A stretch of DNA of 64,000 bases from Iodidimonas nitroreducens. Its GTDB lineage: Bacteria; Pseudomonadota; Alphaproteobacteria; Sphingomonadales; Rhodothalassiaceae. Position 1 is the first letter of the stretch; every line of letters starts with the position of its first letter. The position numbers were made by a program, and so were the translations under genes. The stretch lies in NCBI GenBank assembly GCA_000710935.1, contig BAYV01000014.1, positions 38,444 through 102,443 of the forward strand, read 5' to 3'. Below are positions 28,440 through 38,567 of this stretch, in pieces. The notes beneath the pieces were generated by a model. It saw only the letters and a program-made list of their open reading frames with translations, was not told where the DNA came from and did not search any database.

Positions 28440-29795
28440 ATGGCCGATCAGGGAAGCAGCCTTTTAAGCAAGGCCGATCTTGTTGCTGCATTGGAGCGGG
28501 GATCAAAGCCGAAAGATCATTGGCGGATCGGCTCGGAACATGAAAAATTCGTGTTTGATCGCCATGATCATGCCCCCATCCCCTATGAAGGCTCGCGCGG
28601 GATCGGTGCCGTTCTGGAAGGCCTGCGCCATTTTGGCTGGAGCCCGAAATATGAGCGCGGCCATCTTATCGCCCTTTATCAGGATGGGGCATCGATCACC
28701 TTGGAACCGGGCGGGCAGTTCGAGCTTTCCGGCGCACCCCTTGATAATCTGCATCAAACCTGCCGCGAGGTGAATGGCCATCTGGCGCAGGTGAAATCGG
28801 TGGGCGATACCCTTGATGTCGGCTTTTTAGGGATGGGTTTTCACCCCACGGCCCGGCGCGATCAGATCCCCATCATGCCCAAGGCACGCTATGATATCAT
28901 GCGCGCCTATATGCCCAAAAAAGGCAATCTGGGCCTTGATATGATGCTGCGCACCTGCACCGTACAGGTGAATCTGGATTTTGGCTCGGAAGCCGATATG
29001 GTGCAGAAATTCCGCATCGCTTTGGCTTTGCAGCCTTTGGCCACCGCGCTTTTTGCCAGTTCACCTTTTCTGGAAGGCAAGCCCAGCGGCTTTTTATCCT
29101 GGCGCAGCCAGATCTGGACCGATACCGACCCCGATCGCACCGGCATGTTGCCCTTTGTGTTTGAAGATGGGTTCGGTTTTGAGCGCTATGTGGATTATGC
29201 CCTTGATGTACCAATGTATTTCATCGAACGCGATGGGGTGATGCTCGATGTATCGGGCTTGTCGTTCCGCGATTTCATGAAGGGGGCCCTCCCCGGCCAT
29301 CCCGGTCTTTTCCCAAGCCTCAAAGATTGGGAGGATCATCTCACCACCATTTTCCCTGAAGTGCGGCTGAAAACCTTTCTGGAAATGCGCGGTGCCGATG
29401 GCGGGCCTTGGGCCCGGCTGTGTGCTTTACCCGCTTTGTGGGTGGGTTTGCTTTATGATGGGGCGGCGCAGGCGGCGGCTTGGGATCTGGTCAAGGATTG
29501 GCGCTTTGATGAGATGCGGGCCCTGCGCGATGCCGCGCCGAAATGGGGCTTGTCGGCGCCGGTGCCGGGGAATCGCACCTTGCGCGAGCTGGGGCAGGAT
29601 GTTTTGATGATTGCCCGACAAGGTTTGGCGGCGCGCAATATTTTAAATGATGCCGATGAAAGCGAAGCGGTGTTCCTCAATATCCTGCAACAGATGGTGG
29701 ATGATAACCGCACCCTTGCCGATCAGATGCTGGCCGATTATCACGGGCACTGGCATGGGGATGCCAATCGCGCTTTTGACGAATATCTTTACTAG
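28440..29795 (+). CDS. gshA: glutamate-cysteine ligase, alphaproteobacterial/plant type
   Basis: This ligase makes gamma-glutamylcysteine, the first step of glutathione synthesis. The protein has 451 residues and belongs to the GCS2-like group shared by alphaproteobacteria and plants. Typical parts are WRIGSEHEKFVFD near residue 30, ALYQDGASITLEPGGQFELS in the active site, MGFHPTARRDQIPIMPKARY, and TCTVQVNLDF. It lies 54 bases after rsmE and is probably in the same transcript. No gshB is in the window. Confidence 0.96.
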   Translation: MADQGSSLLSKADLVAALERGSKPKDHWRIGSEHEKFVFDRHDHAPIPYEGSRGIGAVLEGLRHFGWSPKYERGHLIALYQDGASITLEPGGQFELSGAPLDNLHQTCREVNGHLAQVKSVGDTLDVGFLGMGFHPTARRDQIPIMPKARYDIMRAYMPKKGNLGLDMMLRTCTVQVNLDFGSEADMVQKFRIALALQPLATALFASSPFLEGKPSGFLSWRSQIWTDTDPDRTGMLPFVFEDGFGFERYVDYALDVPMYFIERDGVMLDVSGLSFRDFMKGALPGHPGLFPSLKDWEDHLTTIFPEVRLKTFLEMRGADGGPWARLCALPALWVGLLYDGAAQAAAWDLVKDWRFDEMRALRDAAPKWGLSAPVPGNRTLRELGQDVLMIARQGLAARNILNDADESEAVFLNILQQMVDDNRTLADQMLADYHGHWHGDANRAFDEYLY

Positions 29796-30596
29796 CCCTA
29801 ACAGGCGCGCCGTCAAAAAGCTTCAGGCCGGGTTGATGATCGGCTTCGGGCTGCGTTATGGCGATTTTCAGGCATTCGATCGGAAAGAACAGGTACAATG
29901 AAAAAACTGGGCGTCGTAACGGGCCTTGTGTTTGAAGCACAGGTGGTGTTGGCGGCTGCACGCGCCGCAGGCTGTGCTGATGAGGTGATGGTGCTGTGCC
30001 TTGGCCCGGGGCGGGCGCGGGCGGCCATGGCGGCGCAAAAGCTGGTGGATGATGGGGCCGAGATTTTGTTGTCGATGGGGTTGGCCGGGGGGATCGACCC
30101 CGCTTTGCGCAGCGGCGATGTGATTTTGGCCCGCTCTGTGCGCAGCGCCGATCATAAAAAACTGCTGGCGGCCGATAGCTTGTTTTGTGCCCTTAGCCGG
30201 GCTTTGGAAAGCGCCCCCGGTGGCACGGAACAGGTGCTCGATCAGAATCAGGCTGGCGATTTGTCCGGATTTTATACCGGCTCGATCATCGAAGCGGTGG
30301 TGCCCGCCGCCAGCCATGGGGCAAAGCGGGCGCTGTTTCGTGAAAGCGGGGCCATGGCTGTGGATATGGAAAGCTATGGGGTGGCTAAAATAGCGGCCCG
30401 CGCGGGCCTGCCATTTCTGGCCTTGCGGGTGATTGCCGATCCGGCGGATCAGGAAATTCCCCAATCGGCGCTTTTGGGGATGCGCCCCGATGGCACCTTG
30501 ACGATATGGCCGGTGATCAGGGCTTTAGCATCGCATCCGGGGATGTTGCCCGAATTGCTGCGTTTGGGCCGCCAAAGCAAGACGGCCCAAGGAGTT

Positions 30597-31790
<1,194 letters not shown>

Positions 31791-31820
31791 GGTGATTCCT
31801 TTCGTGTCTTCGATCTGGCG

Positions 31821-32750
31821 TCAGGCGCTGCCGCTCAATCCGGCGGGCAGTTTGAAACGCTGGGTTTCCAGAACGCCCTCATGAGGGATCAGATCAATCT
31901 GATCAAGGGTCTGAAGGCGTTCGATGAGTTCGTCAACCAAAAATGCTGGGGCCGATGCCCCGGCGGTGATGCCGATATGGCTCACACCCTCCAGCCAATC
32001 GGGATCAAGGGCGCAGGCATTCTCGATCAGATAGGCGGGAATGCCATAGGATGCGGCTATTTCACGCAGCCTGTTGGAATTTGAGCTGTTGGCTGATCCC
32101 AGCACCAGCATCAGATCCACCTGCGGCGCAATTTCACGCACCGCCTGCTGACGATTTTGGGTGGCATAGCAGATATCGTTCACATCCGGGCCTTTGATCT
32201 TTGGAAAGCGCTTTTCCAGGGCGGCGATGATATGGCGGGTATCATCCACCGAAAGCGTTGTCTGGGTTACATAAGCAATGCGCTCGGCGGTGCCAAGGTC
32301 CAGCGTTTCAACATCTTTTGTACTTTCCACCAGATGCACCTGACCATCGATGCGGCCCAGCGTGCCTTCAACCTCGATATGCCCGGCATGGCCGATCAGG
32401 ATCACCGCATAGCCGGCACGGGCATAGCGCTGGGCTTCCTGATGCACCCGGCTGACCAGCGGACAGGTGGCATCGATCACCTTCAGGCCCCGCGCATGGG
32501 CGGCCGCTTCAACATCGGCCGAAACACCATGGGCCGAAAAAATGGTGCGGGCGCCTTTGGGGATTTCGCTCACCTGATCGACAAAAATGGCCCCTTTGGC
32601 GCGCAGATCCTCTATCACATGGCGATTATGAACGATTTCATGGCGCACATAAACCGGGGCGCCAAACAGCGCCAAAGCCCGTTCAACGCTCTCGATGGCG
32701 CGCTCCACGCCCGCACAGAAACTTCGCGGTTGCGCAAGGATGATCTTCAT
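31821..32750 (-). CDS. ispH: 4-hydroxy-3-methylbut-2-enyl diphosphate reductase
   Basis: IspH is the last enzyme of the MEP isoprenoid pathway and makes IPP and DMAPP using a 4Fe-4S cluster. The three cluster cysteines are in QPRSFCAGVERAI (Cys12), VIDATCPLV and VNDICYATQNRQ. IGHAGHIEVEGT contains the active-site His region. From the ATG at 32750 it has 309 residues, as usual; AAGGG lies 7 bases before. A longer frame to 32861 adds unrelated residues. Its product feeds squalene and hence the hopanoids made via hpnH. Confidence 0.97.
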   Translation of the reverse strand: MKIILAQPRSFCAGVERAIESVERALALFGAPVYVRHEIVHNRHVIEDLRAKGAIFVDQVSEIPKGARTIFSAHGVSADVEAAAHARGLKVIDATCPLVSRVHQEAQRYARAGYAVILIGHAGHIEVEGTLGRIDGQVHLVESTKDVETLDLGTAERIAYVTQTTLSVDDTRHIIAALEKRFPKIKGPDVNDICYATQNRQQAVREIAPQVDLMLVLGSANSSNSNRLREIAASYGIPAYLIENACALDPDWLEGVSHIGITAGASAPAFLVDELIERLQTLDQIDLIPHEGVLETQRFKLPAGLSGSA

Positions 32751-32931
32751 GCCGAACCCTTTTATCTGGCAATCTGAAATGAACCCGGCAACCATGGATA
32801 AAGCCAGTGAAACACAATGCCACCTTGAAATGCTCGCATTACACAAATGTCGAGGCTTCAAATTCAGACTATAATGGGGCGAATTTATGAAACCTGTCTT
32901 GTTAATTCAACAGGATAGCGCATTTGTGAAG

Positions 32932-34284
32932 TCAATCCGCGGGATTTTCGGCCTTTTGGTCGCGCATGGCCAGATCCCGCAATGTGCGTTGATGCGAAGC
33001 AGTGCTGATCGGGTAAAAAGCCATGGCCAAAGCGGATAAAACCATGGCCATGGCAGGGATCAGCCCGGCAATCATCCGCAGGCCATCCAGCGTTTGGGGC
33101 GATTGCACGGCCTCTGCCTGATAGCCGATGAGATCGAGCAAAACTCCCAAAAGCAGGGCCGATGCGGCTAGGGACGCTTTTTGCGTTGAAGAGATCAGCC
33201 CCACCAGCGCCGATTCATGGCGCACGCCAGAGCGCAGATCGCCAAATTCGATGGTATCGGGCAACATGCTCCAGAATAAAACCGCAAAAGAAGACAGCCC
33301 AGCCGCGATCACCCCATAGCCGAGCATGGCCATCAGAACCGAGCCAGAGCGATCGGCATAAAGAAAGATCATCCCGATAAAGGCCGTGGCGCTGCCCGCA
33401 AGCCAACCGATTTTCTTGCCAAAGCGCAAGGCAAGTAAAGACCATAAAGGGATCGTTAGGATCGGGATGATGGTCATGAGCAAAATCGTGAGATTGCCCG
33501 CCGCCCGATCCCCCAGATCATAGACAAAGATATAAAGAACGGTTTTGCCGATCAGGGCGCCGCCCAAAGTCACCAGAATGATGCCGCAACACAGCAGAAG
33601 AAATGCCGCATTGCGCCGCATCGATTTAACCAATTGCCCCAAACTATAAACGGCCGGGGTAGATGGGGTGTTGGCGGCGGTTTCATGGCTGTTGTGAAAG
33701 CAAAAAAGCAGGATCGGCACTGACAGACAGGCGCACAGGGTGGCAAAGATCGGAAAGGCCAGCCGGTCGCTCAACTGATCTTGCAGGCCGCCCGCCAGAA
33801 TGATCGCGGTGATCCCGCCCAAAAAACCAAAAACGATGCGCACGGTGGCGAGCCGTGTTCGCTCATCGCTGTCCTGGCTCAAGCGCACGCTAAGTGCTGC
33901 ATAGGGGATGGAGACAAGCGTATAGGCACTGCGAAAGACAAGGAGGGCAAGCGTGACCACGATGATCAAAAGAAGATCATTTTCAATGGGATAGGGATAG
34001 AAAATGGCAATGAACGAGAGCGCGAGGGGCAGGCAGCCATAAAGCAGATAAGGCCGATAAGTGCCATGGCGGCTTTTGGTGCGCTCGGCCCAATAGCCCA
34101 TCAGGCTATCGCTGATCGCATCCCATAGGCCGCCGATGGCAAAGATCACCCCGGCAGTGGCCACGGGCAGGCCGATCACATCCGTATAAAAGAAGAAAAG
34201 ATAGTAACCCGTGCCTTGCCAGAATAAATTGAGGGCATAATCCCCCGATCCATAACCGATGCGGGTGCGCCAACCCAGCCTCAT
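32932..34284 (-). CDS. GPH family sugar:cation symporter (MFS)
   Basis: This is a 450-residue transporter with 12 predicted membrane helices of the glycoside-pentoside-hexuronide:cation symporter family. The N-terminal YGSGDYALNLFWQ and the loop DAISDSLMGYWAERTKSRHG are diagnostic (family pattern DxxxDxxxGxxxDxTxxRxGxxRP, here with E and S substitutions). PYAALSVRLSQDSDERTRL is the second typical loop. It should import a glucoside or small sugar across the inner membrane. It is divergent from the LacI-type gene with an operator between them, and so belongs to the glucan locus with the TonB receptor and GH3 enzyme. Confidence 0.92.
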   Translation of the reverse strand: MRLGWRTRIGYGSGDYALNLFWQGTGYYLFFFYTDVIGLPVATAGVIFAIGGLWDAISDSLMGYWAERTKSRHGTYRPYLLYGCLPLALSFIAIFYPYPIENDLLLIIVVTLALLVFRSAYTLVSIPYAALSVRLSQDSDERTRLATVRIVFGFLGGITAIILAGGLQDQLSDRLAFPIFATLCACLSVPILLFCFHNSHETAANTPSTPAVYSLGQLVKSMRRNAAFLLLCCGIILVTLGGALIGKTVLYIFVYDLGDRAAGNLTILLMTIIPILTIPLWSLLALRFGKKIGWLAGSATAFIGMIFLYADRSGSVLMAMLGYGVIAAGLSSFAVLFWSMLPDTIEFGDLRSGVRHESALVGLISSTQKASLAASALLLGVLLDLIGYQAEAVQSPQTLDGLRMIAGLIPAMAMVLSALAMAFYPISTASHQRTLRDLAMRDQKAENPAD

Positions 34285-34396
34285 GAGCCGGGACTCATAA
34301 GAGAGGACTCATAAGAGGGGCCATCCCTTTATGGCGATCATTTCAGGGGTCATGCTTTTGAAATCACATCTGCAAAGTGATGAAACTATGGACATC

Positions 34397-34410
34397 TGGA
34401 AGCGCTATCA
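34397..34410. promoter_or_regulatory. LacI-family operator, copy 1 (one mismatch)
   Basis: TGGAAGCGCTATCA differs in one base from the two copies before the TonB receptor gene and fits the general LacI/CcpA-type operator pattern TGWAARCGYTWWCA apart from that base. It lies in the 179-base region between the divergent symporter and lacI-type genes, 54 bases before the lacI-type start, suggesting autoregulation plus control of the symporter. Confidence 0.6.
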
Positions 34411-34463
34411 TTATCCCGGTTGAGGGTGCAAGACAATGGCTGGAGACGACCCTGGAAAAGATC

Positions 34464-35477
34464 ATGAAAGCCACCATCGATGATGTGGCGCGGCTTGCCG
34501 GTGTTTCGGTATCGACAGTATCGCGGGTGCTGAATGACGAGCGCTATGTGCGTGAAGCCATGCGCGAACGTGTTCATGCGGCCGTGAAAGAACTGCATTA
34601 TCGGCCCAATCTTTATGCCCGCAATCTGGCCGGAGATCGATCCCATATCATGGCGATGATCTTTGATCATGCGGGGGGGGATTATGTGGCGGGGCTTTTG
34701 GGGGGGGCGGTGACCGCCTGCAGCCGGGAAGGGCTGCATCTGGTCATTGAAATTCTCGATCAGCCCTCGATGACCGACAAGCTCGCCAGCTTCATCGGCC
34801 AGATCAATCCTGATGGGATCATCCTCACATCGCCCGTGTGCAATGATGAAGCGGTGATCGCGTTGTTGCAAAAACGGCGAATCCCAATGATCCGGGTGGC
34901 ACCGATCCGGCGCATGGAGCAGATTTTGTCGGTGGGGATCGATGATCAAACCGCCGGGCGCGATGTTGGTGATTATCTGATCGGGCTTGGCCATCGCCGG
35001 ATCGGGCATATCATCGGCCATCCCGAACATGGGGGCTCGCATGATCGTTTATTGGGCTTTCAGGAAAGCCTGAAGGCCCACGGCGTCGCATTGCCCGCCG
35101 ATGCTTTGGCTCAGGGCTATTTCGATTTTGCAAGCGGGGCGCGCGGGGCCCGTGCCTTGCTGGATCGGGGCGATCCCCCCACGGCGATTTTTGCCAGCAA
35201 TGATGAAATGGCCGCAGGCGTGCTGTCGGTGGCGGCCGAGCGGGGATTGAAGGTGCCCGATGATCTATCGGTGATGGGCTTTGATGATGGCACCATCGCA
35301 TCCTGGGTTACCCCCAGCCTTTCAACCATCCGGCAATCCACAAGGGATATGGCGGCTTTGTCCATCGCCAATCTGATGGCGGTCCGGGAAGGGCGGCTAA
35401 AATCCGATGCCATGCATATCACCGTTCGGCATGAGATGATCATTCGCCAGTCCACGGCTCCACCGCGCCAGCCCTGA
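34464..35477 (+). CDS. LacI family transcriptional repressor
   Basis: This is a 337-residue repressor of the LacI/GalR family. The N-terminal helix-turn-helix is complete (MKATIDDVARLAGVSVSTVS, residues 1-20, then RVLND hinge-side). The periplasmic-binding-protein-like sensor domain contains RIGHIIGHPEHGGSHDRLLG, AIFASNDEMAAGVLSVAAE and DDLSVMGFDDGTIASWVTP, all family hallmarks. The ATG at 34464 with GGAAAAG upstream gives the canonical start; the frame open back to 34377 is not needed. The inducer is probably a glucoside released by the GH3 enzyme, judged from the neighbours and operators; the exact sugar is not known. Confidence 0.94.
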   Translation: MKATIDDVARLAGVSVSTVSRVLNDERYVREAMRERVHAAVKELHYRPNLYARNLAGDRSHIMAMIFDHAGGDYVAGLLGGAVTACSREGLHLVIEILDQPSMTDKLASFIGQINPDGIILTSPVCNDEAVIALLQKRRIPMIRVAPIRRMEQILSVGIDDQTAGRDVGDYLIGLGHRRIGHIIGHPEHGGSHDRLLGFQESLKAHGVALPADALAQGYFDFASGARGARALLDRGDPPTAIFASNDEMAAGVLSVAAERGLKVPDDLSVMGFDDGTIASWVTPSLSTIRQSTRDMAALSIANLMAVREGRLKSDAMHITVRHEMIIRQSTAPPRQP

Positions 35478-35552
35478 AGGCAACGCCTTCAATATCCGGC
35501 GATCTCTCCTCGCACGCTTATTCTTTATAAATTTACAATCTGCGCAATTTTC

Positions 35553-35566
35553 TGAAAGCGCTATCA
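35553..35566. promoter_or_regulatory. LacI-family operator, copy 2
   Basis: TGAAAGCGCTATCA is a full match to the LacI/CcpA-type operator pattern. It lies 202 bases before the TonB-receptor start and is part of a 21-base exact repeat (35550-35570) shared with copy 3. Confidence 0.7.
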
Positions 35567-35610
35567 TAAAATACTGGATTTCTGTTTTCACTTCCTGTAA
35601 CGCTCGATTC

Positions 35611-35624
35611 TGAAAGCGCTATCA
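35611..35624. promoter_or_regulatory. LacI-family operator, copy 3
   Basis: This is an identical TGAAAGCGCTATCA, 58 bases (between five and six helical turns) downstream of copy 2, inside the repeat 35608-35628. Two sites in front of one gene would allow cooperative repression or looping. Confidence 0.7.
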
Positions 35625-35767
35625 TAAAGCAATAAGGGCCGTGGGCGTGGTCGGAAGATCGGATCAACCGATCAGGCCATGACTTTGTCAATCAAGGCGA
35701 CCGGGCAGGGCCTTTTCGCCATCAGGATGGATCCGGAAGGTGCAGCCTTCCACATGGGGAGATAAAG

Positions 35768-38479
35768 ATGAACCGATCATTCAATAAAACCGCACGGCGG
35801 ACAGTTTTGTCGTCGGCGTTGCTCAGTACGGCCCTATCGGGTGTCACTTTCGCCCAGGTCAATGATGGTGATCAAATCGAGATCGAGGAAATCACCGTGA
35901 CGGTGGAGCGCCGCAGCCAGAGCCTGCAAAATCTTGCGGGTACGGCGGCGCTTTTTCAGGGCGAGGATCTCAAGCAGCTTGGGGTGCAAAATCTCACCGA
36001 TCTCAATGGCCGGTTCCCCGGTTTGCAGATTGCCAATAATCAGGGCAATGTCGAGGTGTGGATTCGCGGGATCGGCAGCAGCAACAATACCGAATTGGGC
36101 GATCCGGCCGCCGCCACCCATCTTGATGGCGTTTATGTGCCCCGTCCCCGGGGGATTGGCTCGGTCTTTTTCGATATCGAGCGGGTGGAAGTGAATATCG
36201 GCCCCCAAGGCACCCTGCGCGGGCGCAATGCCACGGCGGGCAGCGTGAATATCATCTCGATCAAGCCCGGTCTTGGGGTGTGGGATGCCATGGCCGAAGT
36301 GGAATTTGGCAATTTCGATCAAACCACGATCCATGCCATGCTCAATGTGCCGATTGGCGACAAGATGGCCCTCCGGGTATCGGGCTTCAGCCTTGATCAT
36401 GATTCCTATCTTAATAATGTGGGCCCGGTGGATGATATCGATGTCGCCGAAGCCGAAAACAATTTGGGCTTTCGGGCGCATTTTCTCTATGAACCCAATG
36501 ATAAACTCCGCATCCTTTTGACCGGCGATTATGTGCAGGAAAAGGGCACGGGCTTTACCGGCGTTAATTTTGCCAATCCATTGGGCAATGGCATTGCGCC
36601 TTCTGAAATCAAAAATCCTCGCGATGTTATCGCCGCTGGAATCACTCCCATTCTGGATACCGAACATTGGGGGGCAAAGATCGAAATCAATTATGATGTT
36701 GGTCCCTTTAATATTGAATATCTGGGCAGCTATCGCGATCTTATTTATGATTTTGAAGCAACAACGCCTTTGTCACCTAATTTTCCCGGCGTGCTCGAAA
36801 CATTGGGTCCGCTTGACGAAGCGTTTGATAATTTCTCCCGCTTTCAATCCATCACCGATTCCGAATCGATCATTCATGAATTGCGGCTGGTCTCGAAAGA
36901 TGATCAGCGCCTGATCTGGTCTGCCGGGGTTTTCTATTTCGATGAGCAGCAATTCTCTTTCCTTGGCTCTACCGGGGATCGCGGGCTGTTTTTTTCGGGT
37001 CTTGAATTCAATCAGCCCGATACGGATGGCGAATCCCTCTCCTTTTTCGGGGATGCAACCTTTGAAATCACCCCTAAGATGCGGCTGACCGGCGGGCTGC
37101 GCTATACCGATGACAAGAAAACCCGTTTTGGCGTCAATTCCCGCAGTGTTTTTGCCATCGGCGGTGAGAATTTCTCCTGCTGCGGCGGGGTGCGAATCGG
37201 TACGCCGGGCTTTGATTTCGCGGGCAAAGACAGAACCATCTTCAATCCCGATACCGGTGGCGACGGCTTTGTGGATGATCAGGAAATTCTGGATTTCTTT
37301 TTTGATGGGGTCGCGGAATTCGGGGCACGTGATAATGTCGATGATATTTTCGCCAATGGCCCGGTTTTTGGTGGTGCGCCATTTGATCAGCGCCCGGATT
37401 GTCTTGATACTGTTTCTGGTGATTTCTTTAATTGCCCGGCGGATGGCAAGGTCAGTTTCGCCGTGCCGATCCCCGGTCAGATCGCCATTCAAAATGGCCG
37501 CATCGATAATAGCTTCGTGGATTGGCGAGCGCGCTTGGAATATGATGTTACTGATGATCATCTGGTCTATTTCAGTGTTTCCACCGGTCATAAATCGGGC
37601 GGTTTTAATGATAATGTGCCGGGCACCGAGGGTCTGGGCCCATTAAACCCGGGTGGTGCCAATAATAATCAGTTTAATGCTGATACCCTTGCCCCTGAAT
37701 TTGGCGAGGAAAAAGTCACTCTCTTTGAATTTGGCAGCAAGAATGAATTTGATGTGGGGGCCACCGGTGTCCGGCTCAATGCATCGCTTTTCTATAATGA
37801 TTATTCCGATCTGGTGCTCAATTCTCTGCTGTCGATTGCGCAGGTTCTTGAATTTGAAGGTGTTGATCCCGATACCGTGGATACCGAAACCGGCGGTTTG
37901 GTGGTGTCGTTCAATTTCAATGCTTCGGATGCCGAAATCTATGGCGCGCAATTGGATGGCGGCTTCCGCTTTCCCTATAATATCAATTTCGATTGGTCAT
38001 TCCTGTGGCTGGAAGCCAATGTGCAGAATTCTCAGCCTATTCAGGATTTCCGCTTCCAGGCGGATGTGGCCCCTGATGAAGCGGTCAATCAATCCATTGA
38101 TGGCCGGCGTTTGCCGCGTACCCCGCGCTATCAGTTGAATGGGTCTTTGTCCCATATGTTTGAAGTGGGGCCAGGCACCTTTGATTGGATCATGTCGGCG
38201 GGTTGGCGCACCAAACAGTTCCTGACCATTTTCAACAGCATCGATTTCCAAAATCCCTCAGATCCGCGTTTGCGTCTCGATGATACGGTGGGCAGCTTCC
38301 TCACCCTTGATTTTGGTTCTGGCTATACTCTGTCTGAGGGCCGGGTGCGGATCGAAGCCTTTGTCAACAACATCACCAATCAGGAACGGGAACAGGCGCT
38401 GTTGATCACCCAATTTGACAATACGCGCTTTTTCACCCGTCCGCGCACCTATGGCGTTCGGCTGCGGCTGAAAAGCTAA
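35768..38479 (+). CDS. TonB-dependent outer-membrane receptor
   Basis: This is a 903-residue TonB-dependent receptor. It has a signal peptide (MNRSFNKTARRTVLSSALLS to TFA-Q) and a TonB-box-like EEITVTVERR. The plug domain shows LTDLNGRFPGLQIANNQG, VWIRGIGSSNN and VEVNIGPQGTLRGRNATAG, followed by a beta-barrel ending in TRFFTRPRTYGVRLRLKS with a terminal hydrophilic residue. GGAG precedes the ATG. The gene is preceded by two LacI-type operators and followed by a GH3 enzyme, so the ligand is probably a beta-glucan oligosaccharide or aryl glucoside rather than iron (inference). A vicinal Cys pair (SCCGG) in an extracellular loop region is unusual. Confidence 0.95.
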   Translation: MNRSFNKTARRTVLSSALLSTALSGVTFAQVNDGDQIEIEEITVTVERRSQSLQNLAGTAALFQGEDLKQLGVQNLTDLNGRFPGLQIANNQGNVEVWIRGIGSSNNTELGDPAAATHLDGVYVPRPRGIGSVFFDIERVEVNIGPQGTLRGRNATAGSVNIISIKPGLGVWDAMAEVEFGNFDQTTIHAMLNVPIGDKMALRVSGFSLDHDSYLNNVGPVDDIDVAEAENNLGFRAHFLYEPNDKLRILLTGDYVQEKGTGFTGVNFANPLGNGIAPSEIKNPRDVIAAGITPILDTEHWGAKIEINYDVGPFNIEYLGSYRDLIYDFEATTPLSPNFPGVLETLGPLDEAFDNFSRFQSITDSESIIHELRLVSKDDQRLIWSAGVFYFDEQQFSFLGSTGDRGLFFSGLEFNQPDTDGESLSFFGDATFEITPKMRLTGGLRYTDDKKTRFGVNSRSVFAIGGENFSCCGGVRIGTPGFDFAGKDRTIFNPDTGGDGFVDDQEILDFFFDGVAEFGARDNVDDIFANGPVFGGAPFDQRPDCLDTVSGDFFNCPADGKVSFAVPIPGQIAIQNGRIDNSFVDWRARLEYDVTDDHLVYFSVSTGHKSGGFNDNVPGTEGLGPLNPGGANNNQFNADTLAPEFGEEKVTLFEFGSKNEFDVGATGVRLNASLFYNDYSDLVLNSLLSIAQVLEFEGVDPDTVDTETGGLVVSFNFNASDAEIYGAQLDGGFRFPYNINFDWSFLWLEANVQNSQPIQDFRFQADVAPDEAVNQSIDGRRLPRTPRYQLNGSLSHMFEVGPGTFDWIMSAGWRTKQFLTIFNSIDFQNPSDPRLRLDDTVGSFLTLDFGSGYTLSEGRVRIEAFVNNITNQEREQALLITQFDNTRFFTRPRTYGVRLRLKS

Positions 38480-38496
38480 GATCAGCCCTCTGTGAT

Positions 38497-38532
38497 GGGA
38501 GCAGGGCATTGCCACCGATCCTGCTCCCTTTT
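38497..38532 (+). terminator. hairpin between receptor and GH3 genes, possible leaky terminator
   Basis: GGGAGCAGG (38497-38505) and CCTGCTCCC (38520-38528) pair perfectly around a 14-base loop, followed by only four T residues. It lies within the 88-base gap between the receptor and GH3 genes. It could lower expression of the downstream gene relative to the receptor or protect the receptor mRNA. Confidence 0.6.
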
Positions 38533-38567
38533 CCGCCCTCTTATTCTTTCTGTCAGGAACTTTTCTC

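Noticed and set aside
32881..32931. A CCTGT...ACAGG dyad upstream of ispH as an operator
   Set aside because: Only the outer five bases and the central AATT match; the rest is unpaired, so it is too weak to call.
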